From assembly GCA_905479115.1 (NCBI GenBank), contig CAJQLF010000038.1:1-59979 (forward strand): a stretch of 59,979 nt of DNA, written 5' to 3'. This document shows positions 36,274-45,679 of the stretch, piece by piece. This DNA comes from an uncultured Flavobacteriales bacterium. GTDB lineage: Bacteria > Bacteroidota > Bacteroidia > Flavobacteriales_D > Sanyastnellaceae. The notes under the pieces were generated by a model, which was not told the origin of the DNA, ran no database searches, and was given only the letters and a program-made list of their open reading frames with translations. The translations under genes and the position numbers were made by a program. The stretch's first letter is position 1. Each line of letters starts with the position of its first letter.

Positions 36274-37569
36274 TCATTCAGTTCGTATGGCTTCTACAGG
36301 TCGAATGGACACTGCACGAAATGCCGGCAAAACACCGGCAATTGCACCCATTGCGATCATGATAGCCAAAGATTGCACAACAATTTCAATTGACACCTCC
36401 GGGTTCCGGAAACTCCCGCCGTCCATGGCAGGCATGGACTCCAACAACGCATCAATCGCCTCGATGCTCGCTACACCCAAAATCGCTCCGACCAATCCAA
36501 ATAAAACCGTAAGCAACAGGGTTTCTCCCATAATCTGCCGGATGATCACACCGGGAGTTGCTCCCAATGCACGACGCACTCCGAGTTCATTTGTTCGTTC
36601 CCGCACCGTAATGAGCATGATATTCATGATTCCGATGATGCCCGCCAAGAGCGCCAACCCACCAAAAACAAAGCTCACTCCGCGAATAGCTGAGAATACC
36701 GTCTGAATCTCTTCGAATTCCTTCGCTACCGTCCAATGACCAAACGCACGATCGTCATCCGGATGGATGGACAACCTCGACTTCAAGATGGACATCACCT
36801 CCGCTGCTGCTGAATCCGCATGCACTGATTCATTGAATAGCAGGCAAAGCCATCCGACATCATCTCCTCGGTGAAATGCTTGATTGAATGCCGTAAACGG
36901 AATCCGGATGCTCTGCAAGTCCTCTTCCGCATCTTCACCAGAACGCAAAGACCCGAAAACGCCTACCACAGTGAAATTCACACCGTTAATTCGAACCGAG
37001 CCCCCAATCGGGTTCTCATCCGAAGTAAACAGAATTTCTCGAACGCGTTCTCCAATGACGGCTATTTTGCGGTTCTCTTCGATGTCGCGATCATTGATGT
37101 GACGTCCGGAACGCAGGGGCCGCGCCTCAATCTTAAGTTGCGCAGGGAATTCACCAAACACCGTGAACGCACCCGTTTTAATTCCGCGCGTAACATTATT
37201 TGAACCTCGCCACCCACCCAATTGATTCTGTGGCGCCACCGCATCAAGTGTCTGGCTATTGGCTGCGAGGTATTCAACATCGCCAATGGTTAATTCAATG
37301 GGACGTCCCCGTTGAAAGCCCTTATAAGCCTTGCTGGTCGATTGGGTCCACATAAACATGGAATTCTTGGCCCGGTCTCCCAAGTCTTGGGAAACTCCAT
37401 TTTGCAATCCATTGGCAGAACCGATGGTTATGATGATCATGAAAAGCCCCCATCCCACCCCCAGGCCACTCAGCGCCGTGCGCAACGGCCTTTGGACCAG
37501 GACTTGAACCAATTCCAAGAACCCATCCCAATCGGGGCGCCAGCGGATATTTCCTTGCCTCTTATTCAT
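36274..37569 (-). CDS. MacB-like ABC transporter permease (second subunit)
   Basis: A 431-residue permease without an ATPase domain, with the MacB/FtsX layout. It has one helix near the N-terminus (about 35-55), a large periplasmic domain (about 65-295), and three helices in the C-terminal part, including the motif TVRERTNELGVRRALGATP of the family, ending RAVSIRPVEAIRTE. It overlaps the preceding permease gene by 8 bases. The two permeases are alike but clearly different, so the transporter is probably a heterodimer. Confidence 0.9.
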   Translation of the reverse strand: MNKRQGNIRWRPDWDGFLELVQVLVQRPLRTALSGLGVGWGLFMIIITIGSANGLQNGVSQDLGDRAKNSMFMWTQSTSKAYKGFQRGRPIELTIGDVEYLAANSQTLDAVAPQNQLGGWRGSNNVTRGIKTGAFTVFGEFPAQLKIEARPLRSGRHINDRDIEENRKIAVIGERVREILFTSDENPIGGSVRINGVNFTVVGVFGSLRSGEDAEEDLQSIRIPFTAFNQAFHRGDDVGWLCLLFNESVHADSAAAEVMSILKSRLSIHPDDDRAFGHWTVAKEFEEIQTVFSAIRGVSFVFGGLALLAGIIGIMNIMLITVRERTNELGVRRALGATPGVIIRQIMGETLLLTVLFGLVGAILGVASIEAIDALLESMPAMDGGSFRNPEVSIEIVVQSLAIMIAMGAIAGVLPAFRAVSIRPVEAIRTE

Positions 37570-38800
37570 CTCTCAAGGCTTCAACTGGACGAATCGTGAC
37601 CGCTCGCACAGCAGGACCAATGGCACTGGCAACTCCAACTAAAATCAAGATCCCCAATGCGAGCAAGGCAGAATAAAAATCAACCCGAGGATTACTGAAA
37701 AAATCGTGCTCAACCAGCGGTGCAATACCATGCAACAACCACGTTCCAGCGAGGAGGCCAACGCATCCCGACACCAACATCAAAAACACCGCCTCCTGAA
37801 TAATCTGCCCCACAATCGCATGGCTGGTGGCACCCAAGGCCTTGCGCACGCCAATTTCTTTGGTTCGCTCACGCACAACAATGGCCATGATGTTGGCCAC
37901 ACCCATCGCTCCCGCGAGCAAGGTCATCAGACCCACAAACCACACAAAGAGTCGAATTCCGCTGAAAATTTGCCGGAACATCTCTGCTTCTTCATTCTCG
38001 TTATTCACCCATACACCCTCGGCATCATCTGGATGTACCACCAATCGGTCCTTGAGCCAAAAAAGCAAACCCGTCGACGCTTCCCGCGTATCCTCGATGG
38101 CTGCGTCGCCTGTTCCAATGGTTACCCTCCCTACGACATCGTCGTTTTGAAACAGCTTTTGCGCGGTAGAAAAAGGCACGTAAACGCTGCGATTTTCCCA
38201 CCGGGAGCCCGCTTGATTAAATGTCCCGACAACAGCAAACTGAATGCCCCTGAGCTGAATGAACTCCCCAACCACGTCAGACGGCTTGGTTCCTTTGGGA
38301 AAAAGGTCCTGTACCAATTGCGCACCCAAGACGGCTACTTTCCGATTCTGTGCAAGGTCTCGGGGGGATAGAAACCGGCCGGACGTAAGCGAAACTTGAC
38401 CTATTTCTCGCTGGTCCGGATCTACTCCCCGAACGTTATACGAGCCTTGCTGATTTCCATAGCGCACCGTAGACCCCCACCGAAAAACCAATCGGCTCCA
38501 CGCTGGGATCGTGTCTAACTGCTCCTTCATTGCCTGTTCATCCGGATTATGAAGTGCTACCCGTCGGTTTGGCTTGCGTCCGCGAAAGGCCAATTGTGCA
38601 TTTCCAGTGCGCACTTCCATCACATTCGAGGCTTTATCACCAAACGTATTTGCCACACCGGCCTCCAATCCCGCGCCGAGGCCTTGCATTACGACCAAGA
38701 TGAAAATTCCCAGCGCAATACTTAAACCCGTAAGCCCCGTGCGGAGTGGGTTACTGAGTACCGTATGAAAAATCTCCAGCCAGGCATCGCGATCAAACAT
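37562..38800 (-). CDS. MacB-like ABC transporter permease (first subunit)
   Basis: A 412-residue permease of the same build as the next gene: an N-terminal helix (about 20-42), a periplasmic MacB core domain (about 50-280), then three helices with VRERTKEIGVRKALGATSH and the C-terminal TIRPVEALRDE. It overlaps the ATPase gene by 8 bases. It is predicted to pair with the second permease around one ATPase dimer. Confidence 0.9.
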   Translation of the reverse strand: MFDRDAWLEIFHTVLSNPLRTGLTGLSIALGIFILVVMQGLGAGLEAGVANTFGDKASNVMEVRTGNAQLAFRGRKPNRRVALHNPDEQAMKEQLDTIPAWSRLVFRWGSTVRYGNQQGSYNVRGVDPDQREIGQVSLTSGRFLSPRDLAQNRKVAVLGAQLVQDLFPKGTKPSDVVGEFIQLRGIQFAVVGTFNQAGSRWENRSVYVPFSTAQKLFQNDDVVGRVTIGTGDAAIEDTREASTGLLFWLKDRLVVHPDDAEGVWVNNENEEAEMFRQIFSGIRLFVWFVGLMTLLAGAMGVANIMAIVVRERTKEIGVRKALGATSHAIVGQIIQEAVFLMLVSGCVGLLAGTWLLHGIAPLVEHDFFSNPRVDFYSALLALGILILVGVASAIGPAVRAVTIRPVEALRDE

Positions 38801-39476
38801 GGTGCTGAGCTTGGGGATTTTCTATCCGACCATCTTTAAGGCGAATTATTCGATCGCACTGTGCAGCGATTTCATTTTCGTGGGTCACGACAACAATGGT
38901 AATGCCCTCGCGGTTGATCTCTTTCAACAACCCCATGACCTCATCCGACGTCACCGAATCGAGCGCACCGGTTGGCTCATCCGCCAAAATCACGCGGGGG
39001 TTCGCAATCAGTGCACGTGCAATGGCTACGCGTTGTTTTTGTCCGCCGCTCATTTGGTTTGGTAAGTGTTCTGCCCAATCCGCGATGCCCACCTTCGTGA
39101 GGTAGTGCAAGGCTTGCTTTTGCCTTTCTTTTCGACTCACTCCCTGGTAGTAAAGCGGCAAGGCTGCATTCTCCAAGGCGGTTTTATACCCAATCAGATT
39201 AAAACTCTGAAACACGAAACCTAAGAACTCACTGCGGTACCGAGCGGCTTGTTTTTCACCGAGCCCTCCCATGTCATTTCCATCCAAGTGATATGAACCA
39301 CCGTCAAAATCATCGAGCAGACCCAAAACATTGAGCAGCGTTGATTTTCCTGAGCCACTTGACCCCATAATCGCCACCAGCTCTCCTTTGTTGATTGTGC
39401 AATCGATGCCTTTCAACACCTCCAGTGTCTGGGCACCAGACTGATAAGACTTCCGGATACCGTGTAATTCAATCAC
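38793..39476 (-). CDS. MacB/LolD-type ABC transporter ATPase
   Basis: A 227-residue ATPase with Walker A GSSGSGKSTLL, the Q-loop FVFQSFNLI, the signature QMSGGQKQRVAIARAL, Walker B VILADEPTGALD and the H-loop VVVTHENEIA. The pattern belongs to the LolD/MacB/FtsE group of ATPases, which pair with mechanotransmission permeases. It starts 20 bases after hutH on the same strand, so it is probably transcribed from the hutH promoter. Confidence 0.93.
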   Translation of the reverse strand: MIELHGIRKSYQSGAQTLEVLKGIDCTINKGELVAIMGSSGSGKSTLLNVLGLLDDFDGGSYHLDGNDMGGLGEKQAARYRSEFLGFVFQSFNLIGYKTALENAALPLYYQGVSRKERQKQALHYLTKVGIADWAEHLPNQMSGGQKQRVAIARALIANPRVILADEPTGALDSVTSDEVMGLLKEINREGITIVVVTHENEIAAQCDRIIRLKDGRIENPQAQHHV

Positions 39477-39496
39477 GTTGGAAAGATACGCGAGAC

Positions 39497-41011
39497 TTAG
39501 GCCTCGGAAGCGCTTGAATCCGACAAATCCTGTGAAAACATCCAGTCCCGAGTCGCCAACATATGCGGTTGGAGAAAGTCATCTCGTTCGAGAAAAGGCA
39601 CAACTCTGCGCAATGAACGTTGCATTGCTGCTAGCGCTGGTGCCATCCCCTGTGCATCACGGAAATCACAGGCCTGCGCCGCCGTCATGCATTCCACGGC
39701 CAGCACTTGCTCAACGTTGTCCAAAATCTTCCACAATTTGAGAGCGGCATTAGCGCCCATGCTCACATGATCTTCCTGCCCATTGCTGCTATCAATCGTA
39801 TCTACCACACTGGGGGTGCATAGTTGCTTATTCTGCGATACCAGCGAAGCAGCGGTGTATTGCGGAATCATAAACCCGCTGTTCAACCCTGGGTTGGCCA
39901 CCAAAAATGGTGGGAGACCTTGTTTACCGGACAACATCTTGAAGGTTCTGCGCTCGGAAATACTCCCCCACTCATGGGCGGCCAGCGCCAAAGCCTCCAA
40001 TTGCATCGCCAGCGGTTGTCCGTGGAAATTTCCCCCACTCACAATTTTCTGAGATGCTGGAAAAATCAAGGGGTTGTCTGTAACCGCGTTGATTTCATTT
40101 TCCAATACACCACGGGCGGCCTCCAGTGAGTTTCGACTAGCCCCGTGGACTTGCGGCGTGCATCGAAATGAATACGGATCCTGCACCTGCACCCGGGGAA
40201 TTTTCTGCCATTCGCTATCCTTCAACCAATCAGTCACGTTTCGCGCGACCGCTTCTGCATTGGGTTGTTTTCGAATGCGGTGAATGTCCGCGTCAAATGC
40301 GTCCAACCGACCGTGCCAAGCCTCCAAGGACCATGCGCAAAGGGCATCCGCCCAATCGGCAATGCGCTCCAAGCGTTCCATCGCCATCACGCCATAACCC
40401 AGCATTAATTGCGTTCCGTTGATTAGCGCCAATCCTTCTTTGGCTTCTAACTTCAGCGGTTCCCAGCCCTTTGCTTGAAGCACATCCTTGGCGGGAACAG
40501 GCACTCCGTCTACCCGCACTTCACCATACCCAATAAGCGGTAAAACCATGTGACTCAATGGTGCAAGGTCTCCGCTCGCTCCAAGGGACCCTTGAGAGGG
40601 AACCACCGGATACAATCGATCATTCCAGTGCGCAATCAATCGGTGCACCGTTTCGAGTCTCACACCGCTATGCCCTTGGCTTAGCGCCTTTATTTTTAGG
40701 AGAAGCATGGCTTTAACCACAGCATCTGGAACATCTTCACCGACGCCACAGGCATGAGAAATTAGCAAGTTTCGCTGCAATTCCCCGAGGTCAGATGCTC
40801 CCACGCGTGCATGGGCCAAATCTCCAAATCCGGTGTTCACCCCATAGATGACGCGCGCCTGGTCCGAATCCAAAAGACCATCCAAAAACGATCTACAATC
40901 TGCAATGGCCGTCTCCGTATCCGAAGCCAATGAGATGGGCGGTGATTGACGCACCAAGCGCCAAACCTCCTGGACGTCCCATCGGTTTTTTGATAATTGA
41001 AATGATTTCAC
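39497..41011 (-). CDS. hutH: Histidine ammonia-lyase
   Basis: It removes ammonia from histidine to give urocanate, the first step of histidine degradation. The 504-residue protein carries the Ala145-Ser146-Gly147 triad (GSLGASGDLAPLSH) that cyclises into the MIO cofactor, YGVNTGFGDLA near residues 56-66, and EDHVSMGANAA. The GTG at 41011 is chosen because a TATATTCG box ends 4 bases before it; a longer frame to 41044 would lie upstream of that box. It heads an operon with a MacAB-like exporter, while hutI and ftcD lie about 18 kb away and hutU is not seen. Confidence 0.94.
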   Translation of the reverse strand: MKSFQLSKNRWDVQEVWRLVRQSPPISLASDTETAIADCRSFLDGLLDSDQARVIYGVNTGFGDLAHARVGASDLGELQRNLLISHACGVGEDVPDAVVKAMLLLKIKALSQGHSGVRLETVHRLIAHWNDRLYPVVPSQGSLGASGDLAPLSHMVLPLIGYGEVRVDGVPVPAKDVLQAKGWEPLKLEAKEGLALINGTQLMLGYGVMAMERLERIADWADALCAWSLEAWHGRLDAFDADIHRIRKQPNAEAVARNVTDWLKDSEWQKIPRVQVQDPYSFRCTPQVHGASRNSLEAARGVLENEINAVTDNPLIFPASQKIVSGGNFHGQPLAMQLEALALAAHEWGSISERRTFKMLSGKQGLPPFLVANPGLNSGFMIPQYTAASLVSQNKQLCTPSVVDTIDSSNGQEDHVSMGANAALKLWKILDNVEQVLAVECMTAAQACDFRDAQGMAPALAAMQRSLRRVVPFLERDDFLQPHMLATRDWMFSQDLSDSSASEA

Positions 41012-41015
41012 TTCC

Positions 41016-41023
41016 CGAATATA
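41016..41023 (-). promoter_or_regulatory. Promoter box TATATTCG for hutH
   Basis: On the minus strand the box is followed by GGAA and the GTG start codon: 4-base spacing, predicted leaderless. Confidence 0.5.
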
Positions 41024-41050
41024 ATGCGCTTGCCTCCGTTCCACTCACCT

Positions 41051-41058
41051 TATCTTCG
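41051..41058 (+). promoter_or_regulatory. Promoter box TATCTTCG for the M16-like gene
   Basis: It lies 22 bases before the ATG at 41081, the same distance as the box of the TPR gene. It faces away from the hutH box, 27 bases off. Confidence 0.45.
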
Positions 41059-41080
41059 AAGCTTAATAGCACTTCCCCTC

Positions 41081-43090
41081 ATGAGGCTCGAATTCTTGGT
41101 CCTTTTCTTCGTCTTTTTCACGCTCGTATCCATCTCCGTTACACGAGGGCAAAACCACGATATGCAGGCGTCTCCGGTCGTTACTAGCTCACCCCATGTT
41201 CTTACTGAATACAGAACGTTGGCCAACGACCTCGAGTTGATCCACGTCCGGTCGGAAGCATTCACTGCTTCTACGCTCGTGGCCCGGTGGTCGTTCAAAC
41301 CAGCGCTTGAGTTAGAATTAGCAGGAAAGGGCCATGGTCTAGCCCGGTGCATTTCTGAAAAACTCTCCTTGGACAGCGTGGCATGGGAAGAAGCGGCCAC
41401 TTGGCAGATCCATCCTGACGGTGCTGTAATTCAAGGGCCGATGGATTCCACTTTGTCCGGCTGGAATCAAGACTTTTTAGATGCCATTATGCACCCTCCA
41501 CTCGAAGCAATTTGGCCTGCGGTCCAAGAACACTGGTTGGAAAAATGGGATGCAGAAAACACCCCTGTCATGCCCGCTATTGCCCGGGTGAAATCACACC
41601 TGCTGTTCGGCCCACAGCACCCCTATGGTGAACTTCACTTTCCACGCACCATAGAAGCGATCTCCGCCTCGGAAATCCGAGCTTATCACACGGACTACTG
41701 GCATCCAAATAACAGTCAATTTTATTGGTTTACTCCGATGGAAGTTGAAGACATTCCCAGCAGTTGGGTGACCCAACTTGAGAGCTGGAAATCCCGTGAA
41801 GTACAACCATCGGCTGTCACTGCTCCAGGCCGACCTCGGAGCATCAAGTCGGCCATCATCGATCGAAATTCAGATTCTGTCGGCGTTTGCCTAGCTCACA
41901 TTTTGAGGATGAAACCCGATCACCCGGATGCGACCGCACTGGATATGATTCGACACCTCTTAAGTCAATCCACCACAACCGAGGTAGAAATCGACGCTGA
42001 CCCCTTGATGGGTTCATTCTCTATTGCATGGAATTCAACTCCATCGGTGGCAGCCCGTGAAGTGCGTGGCGTATTGAATGCGATGCGAGAAAGGGTAAAT
42101 GGTTCGCTGAGCGAAGGCGCCATGGACTCATTACGCGCTTCATATTTACTGAGTCAAACTGCGCTCAATCTCGATTGGCCTAAACAATCCGTCCATGATA
42201 TGGCTCCCCAAGATGTGACTTGGGTTCAAAACGTGAATGACCTGGATTCGATAGTCCAAACGATTCAAGCAAGCGATCTCCAGCGTGTAGCAATTAATTA
42301 TCTAAGGCCAAAAAACTTGCACCTCATCTTAGATGGTAACCGAAGTGATTTAGAGGCCGTCGCTCGTGAATTCAGTCCAGAGGATGAACTTCTATTTTTC
42401 AATCCTCAGGGACGCCAAATGAGCAATTATGGTCCGGTGCCCGCAGGATTGCTAGCGGCCGATGTTATTGATAGCTTCTATGAAGCCTGCGGCGGTGTAG
42501 CTTCCTTTGAGAGCCTCCGCTCTGCGATTCGCGAGGGTACGATGGTCGCCGGCGGAGCCATGCAGATGAACGTGAAAATCTCGGAGACGTATGGTGTAGG
42601 AAATAGAACCAGTTATTCCATTGAAGGTCAAGCCATGATGGAGTACATCCTGCGTCCAGGCCAAGGCATATCCATCCAAATGGGCCAACAACGTCCCATG
42701 AATTCATCCGAATATCGCCGCTATGAACAAGGGCTTTATGCGGGGTATTTACTCCATCTCGAAGACCTCGGCCTTGCGTGTGAAGTGGTCGGAACAGCGC
42801 AGCGCAATGGAGCAGAGTTGCTTGTCTTGGAACTCCGCCACAATGGCAAGCTCGAACAAACGTTGTTCTTCGATACACAAACTCATTTGCTTATGAGCAC
42901 AACGGAAGAACGCACAGGCCCCACGGGACCCATCATCCTAACCATCGAATACGAAGATTACCGAACCTTTGGTGGGTTGACATTTCCAACGCAAATTGCA
43001 AGACGCTCGAACAACCAACGAATGGATTTTACCATAGAATCCATTGACCTAAATCCTCGAATCGATCAATCCATTTACTCATGGGAATGA
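41081..43090 (+). CDS. M16-like protein without catalytic site, with LolA-like C-terminal domain
   Basis: A 669-residue exported protein with a signal peptide (about 1-22). Residues 40-460 have the M16 (insulinase/pitrilysin) fold pattern, including HYGELHFPRTIEAIS-like elements (PYGELHFPRTIEAISASE) and DYWHPNN. Where the zinc motif HxxEH belongs, the protein reads GLARCISEKL (86-95), so the metal ligands are gone. The last about 190 residues (YEACGGVASFESLRSAIREG onward) look like the LolA/LolB-type beta domain found at the end of several Bacteroidota insulinase-like proteins. The ATG at 41081 gives a proper signal peptide. Its stop overlaps the ftsE start. Confidence 0.75.
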   Translation: MRLEFLVLFFVFFTLVSISVTRGQNHDMQASPVVTSSPHVLTEYRTLANDLELIHVRSEAFTASTLVARWSFKPALELELAGKGHGLARCISEKLSLDSVAWEEAATWQIHPDGAVIQGPMDSTLSGWNQDFLDAIMHPPLEAIWPAVQEHWLEKWDAENTPVMPAIARVKSHLLFGPQHPYGELHFPRTIEAISASEIRAYHTDYWHPNNSQFYWFTPMEVEDIPSSWVTQLESWKSREVQPSAVTAPGRPRSIKSAIIDRNSDSVGVCLAHILRMKPDHPDATALDMIRHLLSQSTTTEVEIDADPLMGSFSIAWNSTPSVAAREVRGVLNAMRERVNGSLSEGAMDSLRASYLLSQTALNLDWPKQSVHDMAPQDVTWVQNVNDLDSIVQTIQASDLQRVAINYLRPKNLHLILDGNRSDLEAVAREFSPEDELLFFNPQGRQMSNYGPVPAGLLAADVIDSFYEACGGVASFESLRSAIREGTMVAGGAMQMNVKISETYGVGNRTSYSIEGQAMMEYILRPGQGISIQMGQQRPMNSSEYRRYEQGLYAGYLLHLEDLGLACEVVGTAQRNGAELLVLELRHNGKLEQTLFFDTQTHLLMSTTEERTGPTGPIILTIEYEDYRTFGGLTFPTQIARRSNNQRMDFTIESIDLNPRIDQSIYSWE

Positions 43091-43776
43091 ATCCAGACGC
43101 CCTGATTTACCTGAACAAAGCAGCTGTAGCCCAGGAGGAGCACCTCATCGTTCAAGATGTCAACCTGGAAGTTTTACCTGGTGAATTGGTCTACCTCATC
43201 GGAAAGACGGGGTCCGGAAAAAGTTCTCTGTTGCGCGCTTTATATGGTGACTTGCCATTGAAAAGTGGAGAGGGAATAGTTTGCGGACATGACCTTCAAA
43301 AAACCCATCGCGCAAACGTCCATGAACTGCGACGTGATCTCGGGATTGTTTTTCAGGATTTTGCCTTGCTTCAAGACCGGACCGCTCACGACAACTTGGA
43401 CTTTGTTCTAAATGCCACCGGATGGAGTAAGGGGGCGGCGCGGCAAAGTCGGATCAAGAGCTGCCTGGAGTCTGTGGGGCTGGGCACCAAAGGCTATAAA
43501 ATGCCTCATGCACTATCCGGTGGCGAGCAGCAACGCTTGGCCATTGCTCGTGCATTGTTGAATGAGCCCCCCCTCATTGTAGCCGATGAGCCGACAGGAA
43601 ACCTAGATCCCGAGACGACCGACGGAATCATGCAACTCCTGCACGACCTGGTTCGAAACGATCGGTCTGTCATCATGGCAACTCACGACCACCGATCGTT
43701 TGAACGCTTTCCTGGAAGGGTCTTGCTTTGTGAAAGCGGCCGCATCTCCGAACGCGACTCCGTCCTTGCACAATGA
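43087..43776 (+). CDS. ftsE: FtsE-like cell division ABC ATPase
   Basis: A 229-residue ATPase with Walker [10 protein letters not shown] (39-47), the Q-loop [20 protein letters not shown] typical of FtsE, the signature [16 protein letters not shown], Walker [14 protein letters not shown] and the H-loop MATHDH. FtsE works with FtsX to switch on peptidoglycan hydrolases at the septum; ftsX is not next to it, as I recall is usual in Bacteroidota. The ATG at 43087 overlaps the upstream stop by 4 bases; an ATG 6 bases earlier is possible. The gene is coupled to the glycosyltransferase downstream by ATGA at 43773. Confidence 0.88.
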   Translation: MNPDALIYLNKAAVAQEEHLIVQDVNLEVLPGELVYLIGKTGSGKSSLLRALYGDLPLKSGEGIVCGHDLQKTHRANVHELRRDLGIVFQDFALLQDRTAHDNLDFVLNATGWSKGAARQSRIKSCLESVGLGTKGYKMPHALSGGEQQRLAIARALLNEPPLIVADEPTGNLDPETTDGIMQLLHDLVRNDRSVIMATHDHRSFERFPGRVLLCESGRISERDSVLAQ

Positions 43777-44540
43777 AGCAAGCTAAGCGACCTCGCATCA
43801 GCGCTGTCATTCCGGTCAAAGCCAACTTGAACGGATTGAAAGCGACTGTCACGCAACTTCAATCCATTGATCCTCACCGCATCGAGATCATTGTGGTGGA
43901 TGGAGGAGGTTGCAAAGCCACCAAGCGCTGGTTGCTGGAGAACCAAGAACATATCGACCACATCCGCTCAAGCGATGACCAGGGCATTTATAGCGCCATG
44001 AATTATGGGAAATCCTGTGCGAACGGAGATTGGGTTTGGTTCGCAGGAGCTGGCGATCTGCCGATTGCTTCCACTTGGCAGGATTGGCTGAATTCCGACG
44101 AGTTGGAGGTCGAGAATTCTGATGAAACTGACGAGTTACACGTTTTTCAAGTTATGCTGGACAAGACCCGAGAAACTGGAGTACCGGATCAATACCCTGC
44201 CCGCTGGGATGCCTCCATGTGCTGGAGAAACACCACCCATCACCAAGGTGTTTTGTACCCTCGGGAGTTGATTCAATCAGAACACTTCGACGCCAACATC
44301 AACGTTCTCGCAGATTATGCGTTGCACCTCAAACTTTGGTCCAATGGAAACGCAGCCAAGTTGAACCATGCACCCTGGGCCCAAGTAGCATCTGGCGGTA
44401 TCTCCCGTGCATTTACTTCGTCCCTCTACTTCGAGGAATGGCGCTTTAAGCGGAGCGTGCTGAGGGGCTGGCGATTGTGGGTTCAACCTTTTTGGTTGAT
44501 CTTAAAATACAGCTTCAAAAAATCGGGGATTAACCGTTAA
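43773..44540 (+). CDS. Glycosyltransferase family 2 (WcaA-like)
   Basis: A 255-residue enzyme with the GT-A fold: ISAVIPVKANLNGLKATV near the N-terminus, IIVVDGG, and the SSDDQGIYSAMNYGKSCANG segment, which matches the DxGIYDAMNKGI pattern of family-2 enzymes that build surface polysaccharides. The later metal-binding position reads WFAGAGDLP, with a single Asp instead of the usual pair. No membrane helices are evident except a hydrophobic C-terminal patch. It overlaps the convergent glycosyltransferase gene by 4 bases. Confidence 0.85.
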   Translation: MKQAKRPRISAVIPVKANLNGLKATVTQLQSIDPHRIEIIVVDGGGCKATKRWLLENQEHIDHIRSSDDQGIYSAMNYGKSCANGDWVWFAGAGDLPIASTWQDWLNSDELEVENSDETDELHVFQVMLDKTRETGVPDQYPARWDASMCWRNTTHHQGVLYPRELIQSEHFDANINVLADYALHLKLWSNGNAAKLNHAPWAQVASGGISRAFTSSLYFEEWRFKRSVLRGWRLWVQPFWLILKYSFKKSGINR

Positions 44541-45667
44541 GGTTTTTCAGCCTGTAGCAGCGCTGCGCGAACTTGGCTTTCTTCGGCTTCCCAATTGAGC
44601 TCCAATGCTGCTTGTTGACACCGCTTTTTCCAATCCGCTGCTCCGGGTTGCAACACGTGTTGAATTGCCCTGCCAATTCCTTCTACATCCATGGACTCCA
44701 CTACCGACCCCACTCCATAGTGGTTCACCACTTTCGCTACTTCAGGCATGGGGCTCGCCACAACGGGAATGCCCGCATGGATATAATCAAAGAGCTTGTT
44801 CGGCAGACTCATCCAATAATTTCCATGATTGCCTTGATCCAAACTGAGCCCGATATCTGCGGACGCCGTCAAGATTCGCAACTCTTCGAATGCCATTTTA
44901 GGCAAACAAATCAATCGACCTGATAAGGAATCAACCTGATCCTTGGCCCATTCCCACTCCGAACCTGCACCAACGACGACCAAAGACCAACTGGGATGGA
45001 GCCGAAGGGTGTCGACGGCCAGTTTCACTCCGCGGTCTTTATCTAAAAAGGCACCTTGTAAAATCAACAAAGATTGACTTTCCGAAACACCCAATCGGCT
45101 CCTCCATTTCGCTCGTTCAGCGACGGCCGGCACCTGCTGGCGAGGCATGTTTCGCACAACAAATGGCGTGCCACCCAGTGCTGTGGGATAACGATCAGCG
45201 TATGCTTCCGCGATGCCATGATTCACGGTAATGACCGATCGGACCCGAGGGAATAAAACACGTTCCAGCATCAACCAAACTCCTCGTTGGAAAGGACGAC
45301 CTGTCAAGCCCGCAGCCTCTGTGAAGTATTCGTGACTATCGTATACCAGCGGAATCTTCTTGGAGCGGCTCACGAGGTATCCTGGAAGCAGGGTGTCCAG
45401 GTCATTGGACCAAATAGCATCAAATGACTGGCCGGAGAGGGTTCGAACAAGCGCCAATTGGAGCGCAGCATAAAACCCCAACCCGCGTTCAAAAGGTAAG
45501 CGGACCCGATGCCCTTTAAAAGGAATCTGCAGTTCCGCAGAATCACGCATTTCTCTTCCGATGATGTAAGGCTCCCACCCAAGTGAGGCCAGCGTTTCGC
45601 ACGTTTTTAGGACCCGCTGATCGTGGTTTAAATCGTTGGAGACCAAGACCGCAATGCGCTTCCCCAT
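44537..45667 (-). CDS. Glycosyltransferase family 4-like
   Basis: A 376-residue GT-B enzyme. The N-terminal domain starts RIAVLVSNDLNHDQRVLKTC, a pattern common to Bacteroidota glycosyltransferases, with YDSHEYFTEAAGL in the acceptor side. The C-terminal donor domain has LLILQGAFLDKDRG, then LPNKLFDYIHAGIPVVASPMPE, where the usual E-x7-E motif would be. Donor and acceptor are unknown; surface glycan synthesis is likely. It is the last gene of the recR operon, 12 bases after the exonuclease gene. Confidence 0.85.
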   Translation of the reverse strand: MGKRIAVLVSNDLNHDQRVLKTCETLASLGWEPYIIGREMRDSAELQIPFKGHRVRLPFERGLGFYAALQLALVRTLSGQSFDAIWSNDLDTLLPGYLVSRSKKIPLVYDSHEYFTEAAGLTGRPFQRGVWLMLERVLFPRVRSVITVNHGIAEAYADRYPTALGGTPFVVRNMPRQQVPAVAERAKWRSRLGVSESQSLLILQGAFLDKDRGVKLAVDTLRLHPSWSLVVVGAGSEWEWAKDQVDSLSGRLICLPKMAFEELRILTASADIGLSLDQGNHGNYWMSLPNKLFDYIHAGIPVVASPMPEVAKVVNHYGVGSVVESMDVEGIGRAIQHVLQPGAADWKKRCQQAALELNWEAEESQVRAALLQAEKP

Positions 45668-45679
45668 CTCAACGTCGGG

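Noticed and set aside
37706-38371. A 221-codon plus-strand frame opposite the first MacB-like permease.
   Set aside because: Antisense to a clear membrane protein gene; composition is low-complexity His/Gln/Arg and typical of an artefact frame.
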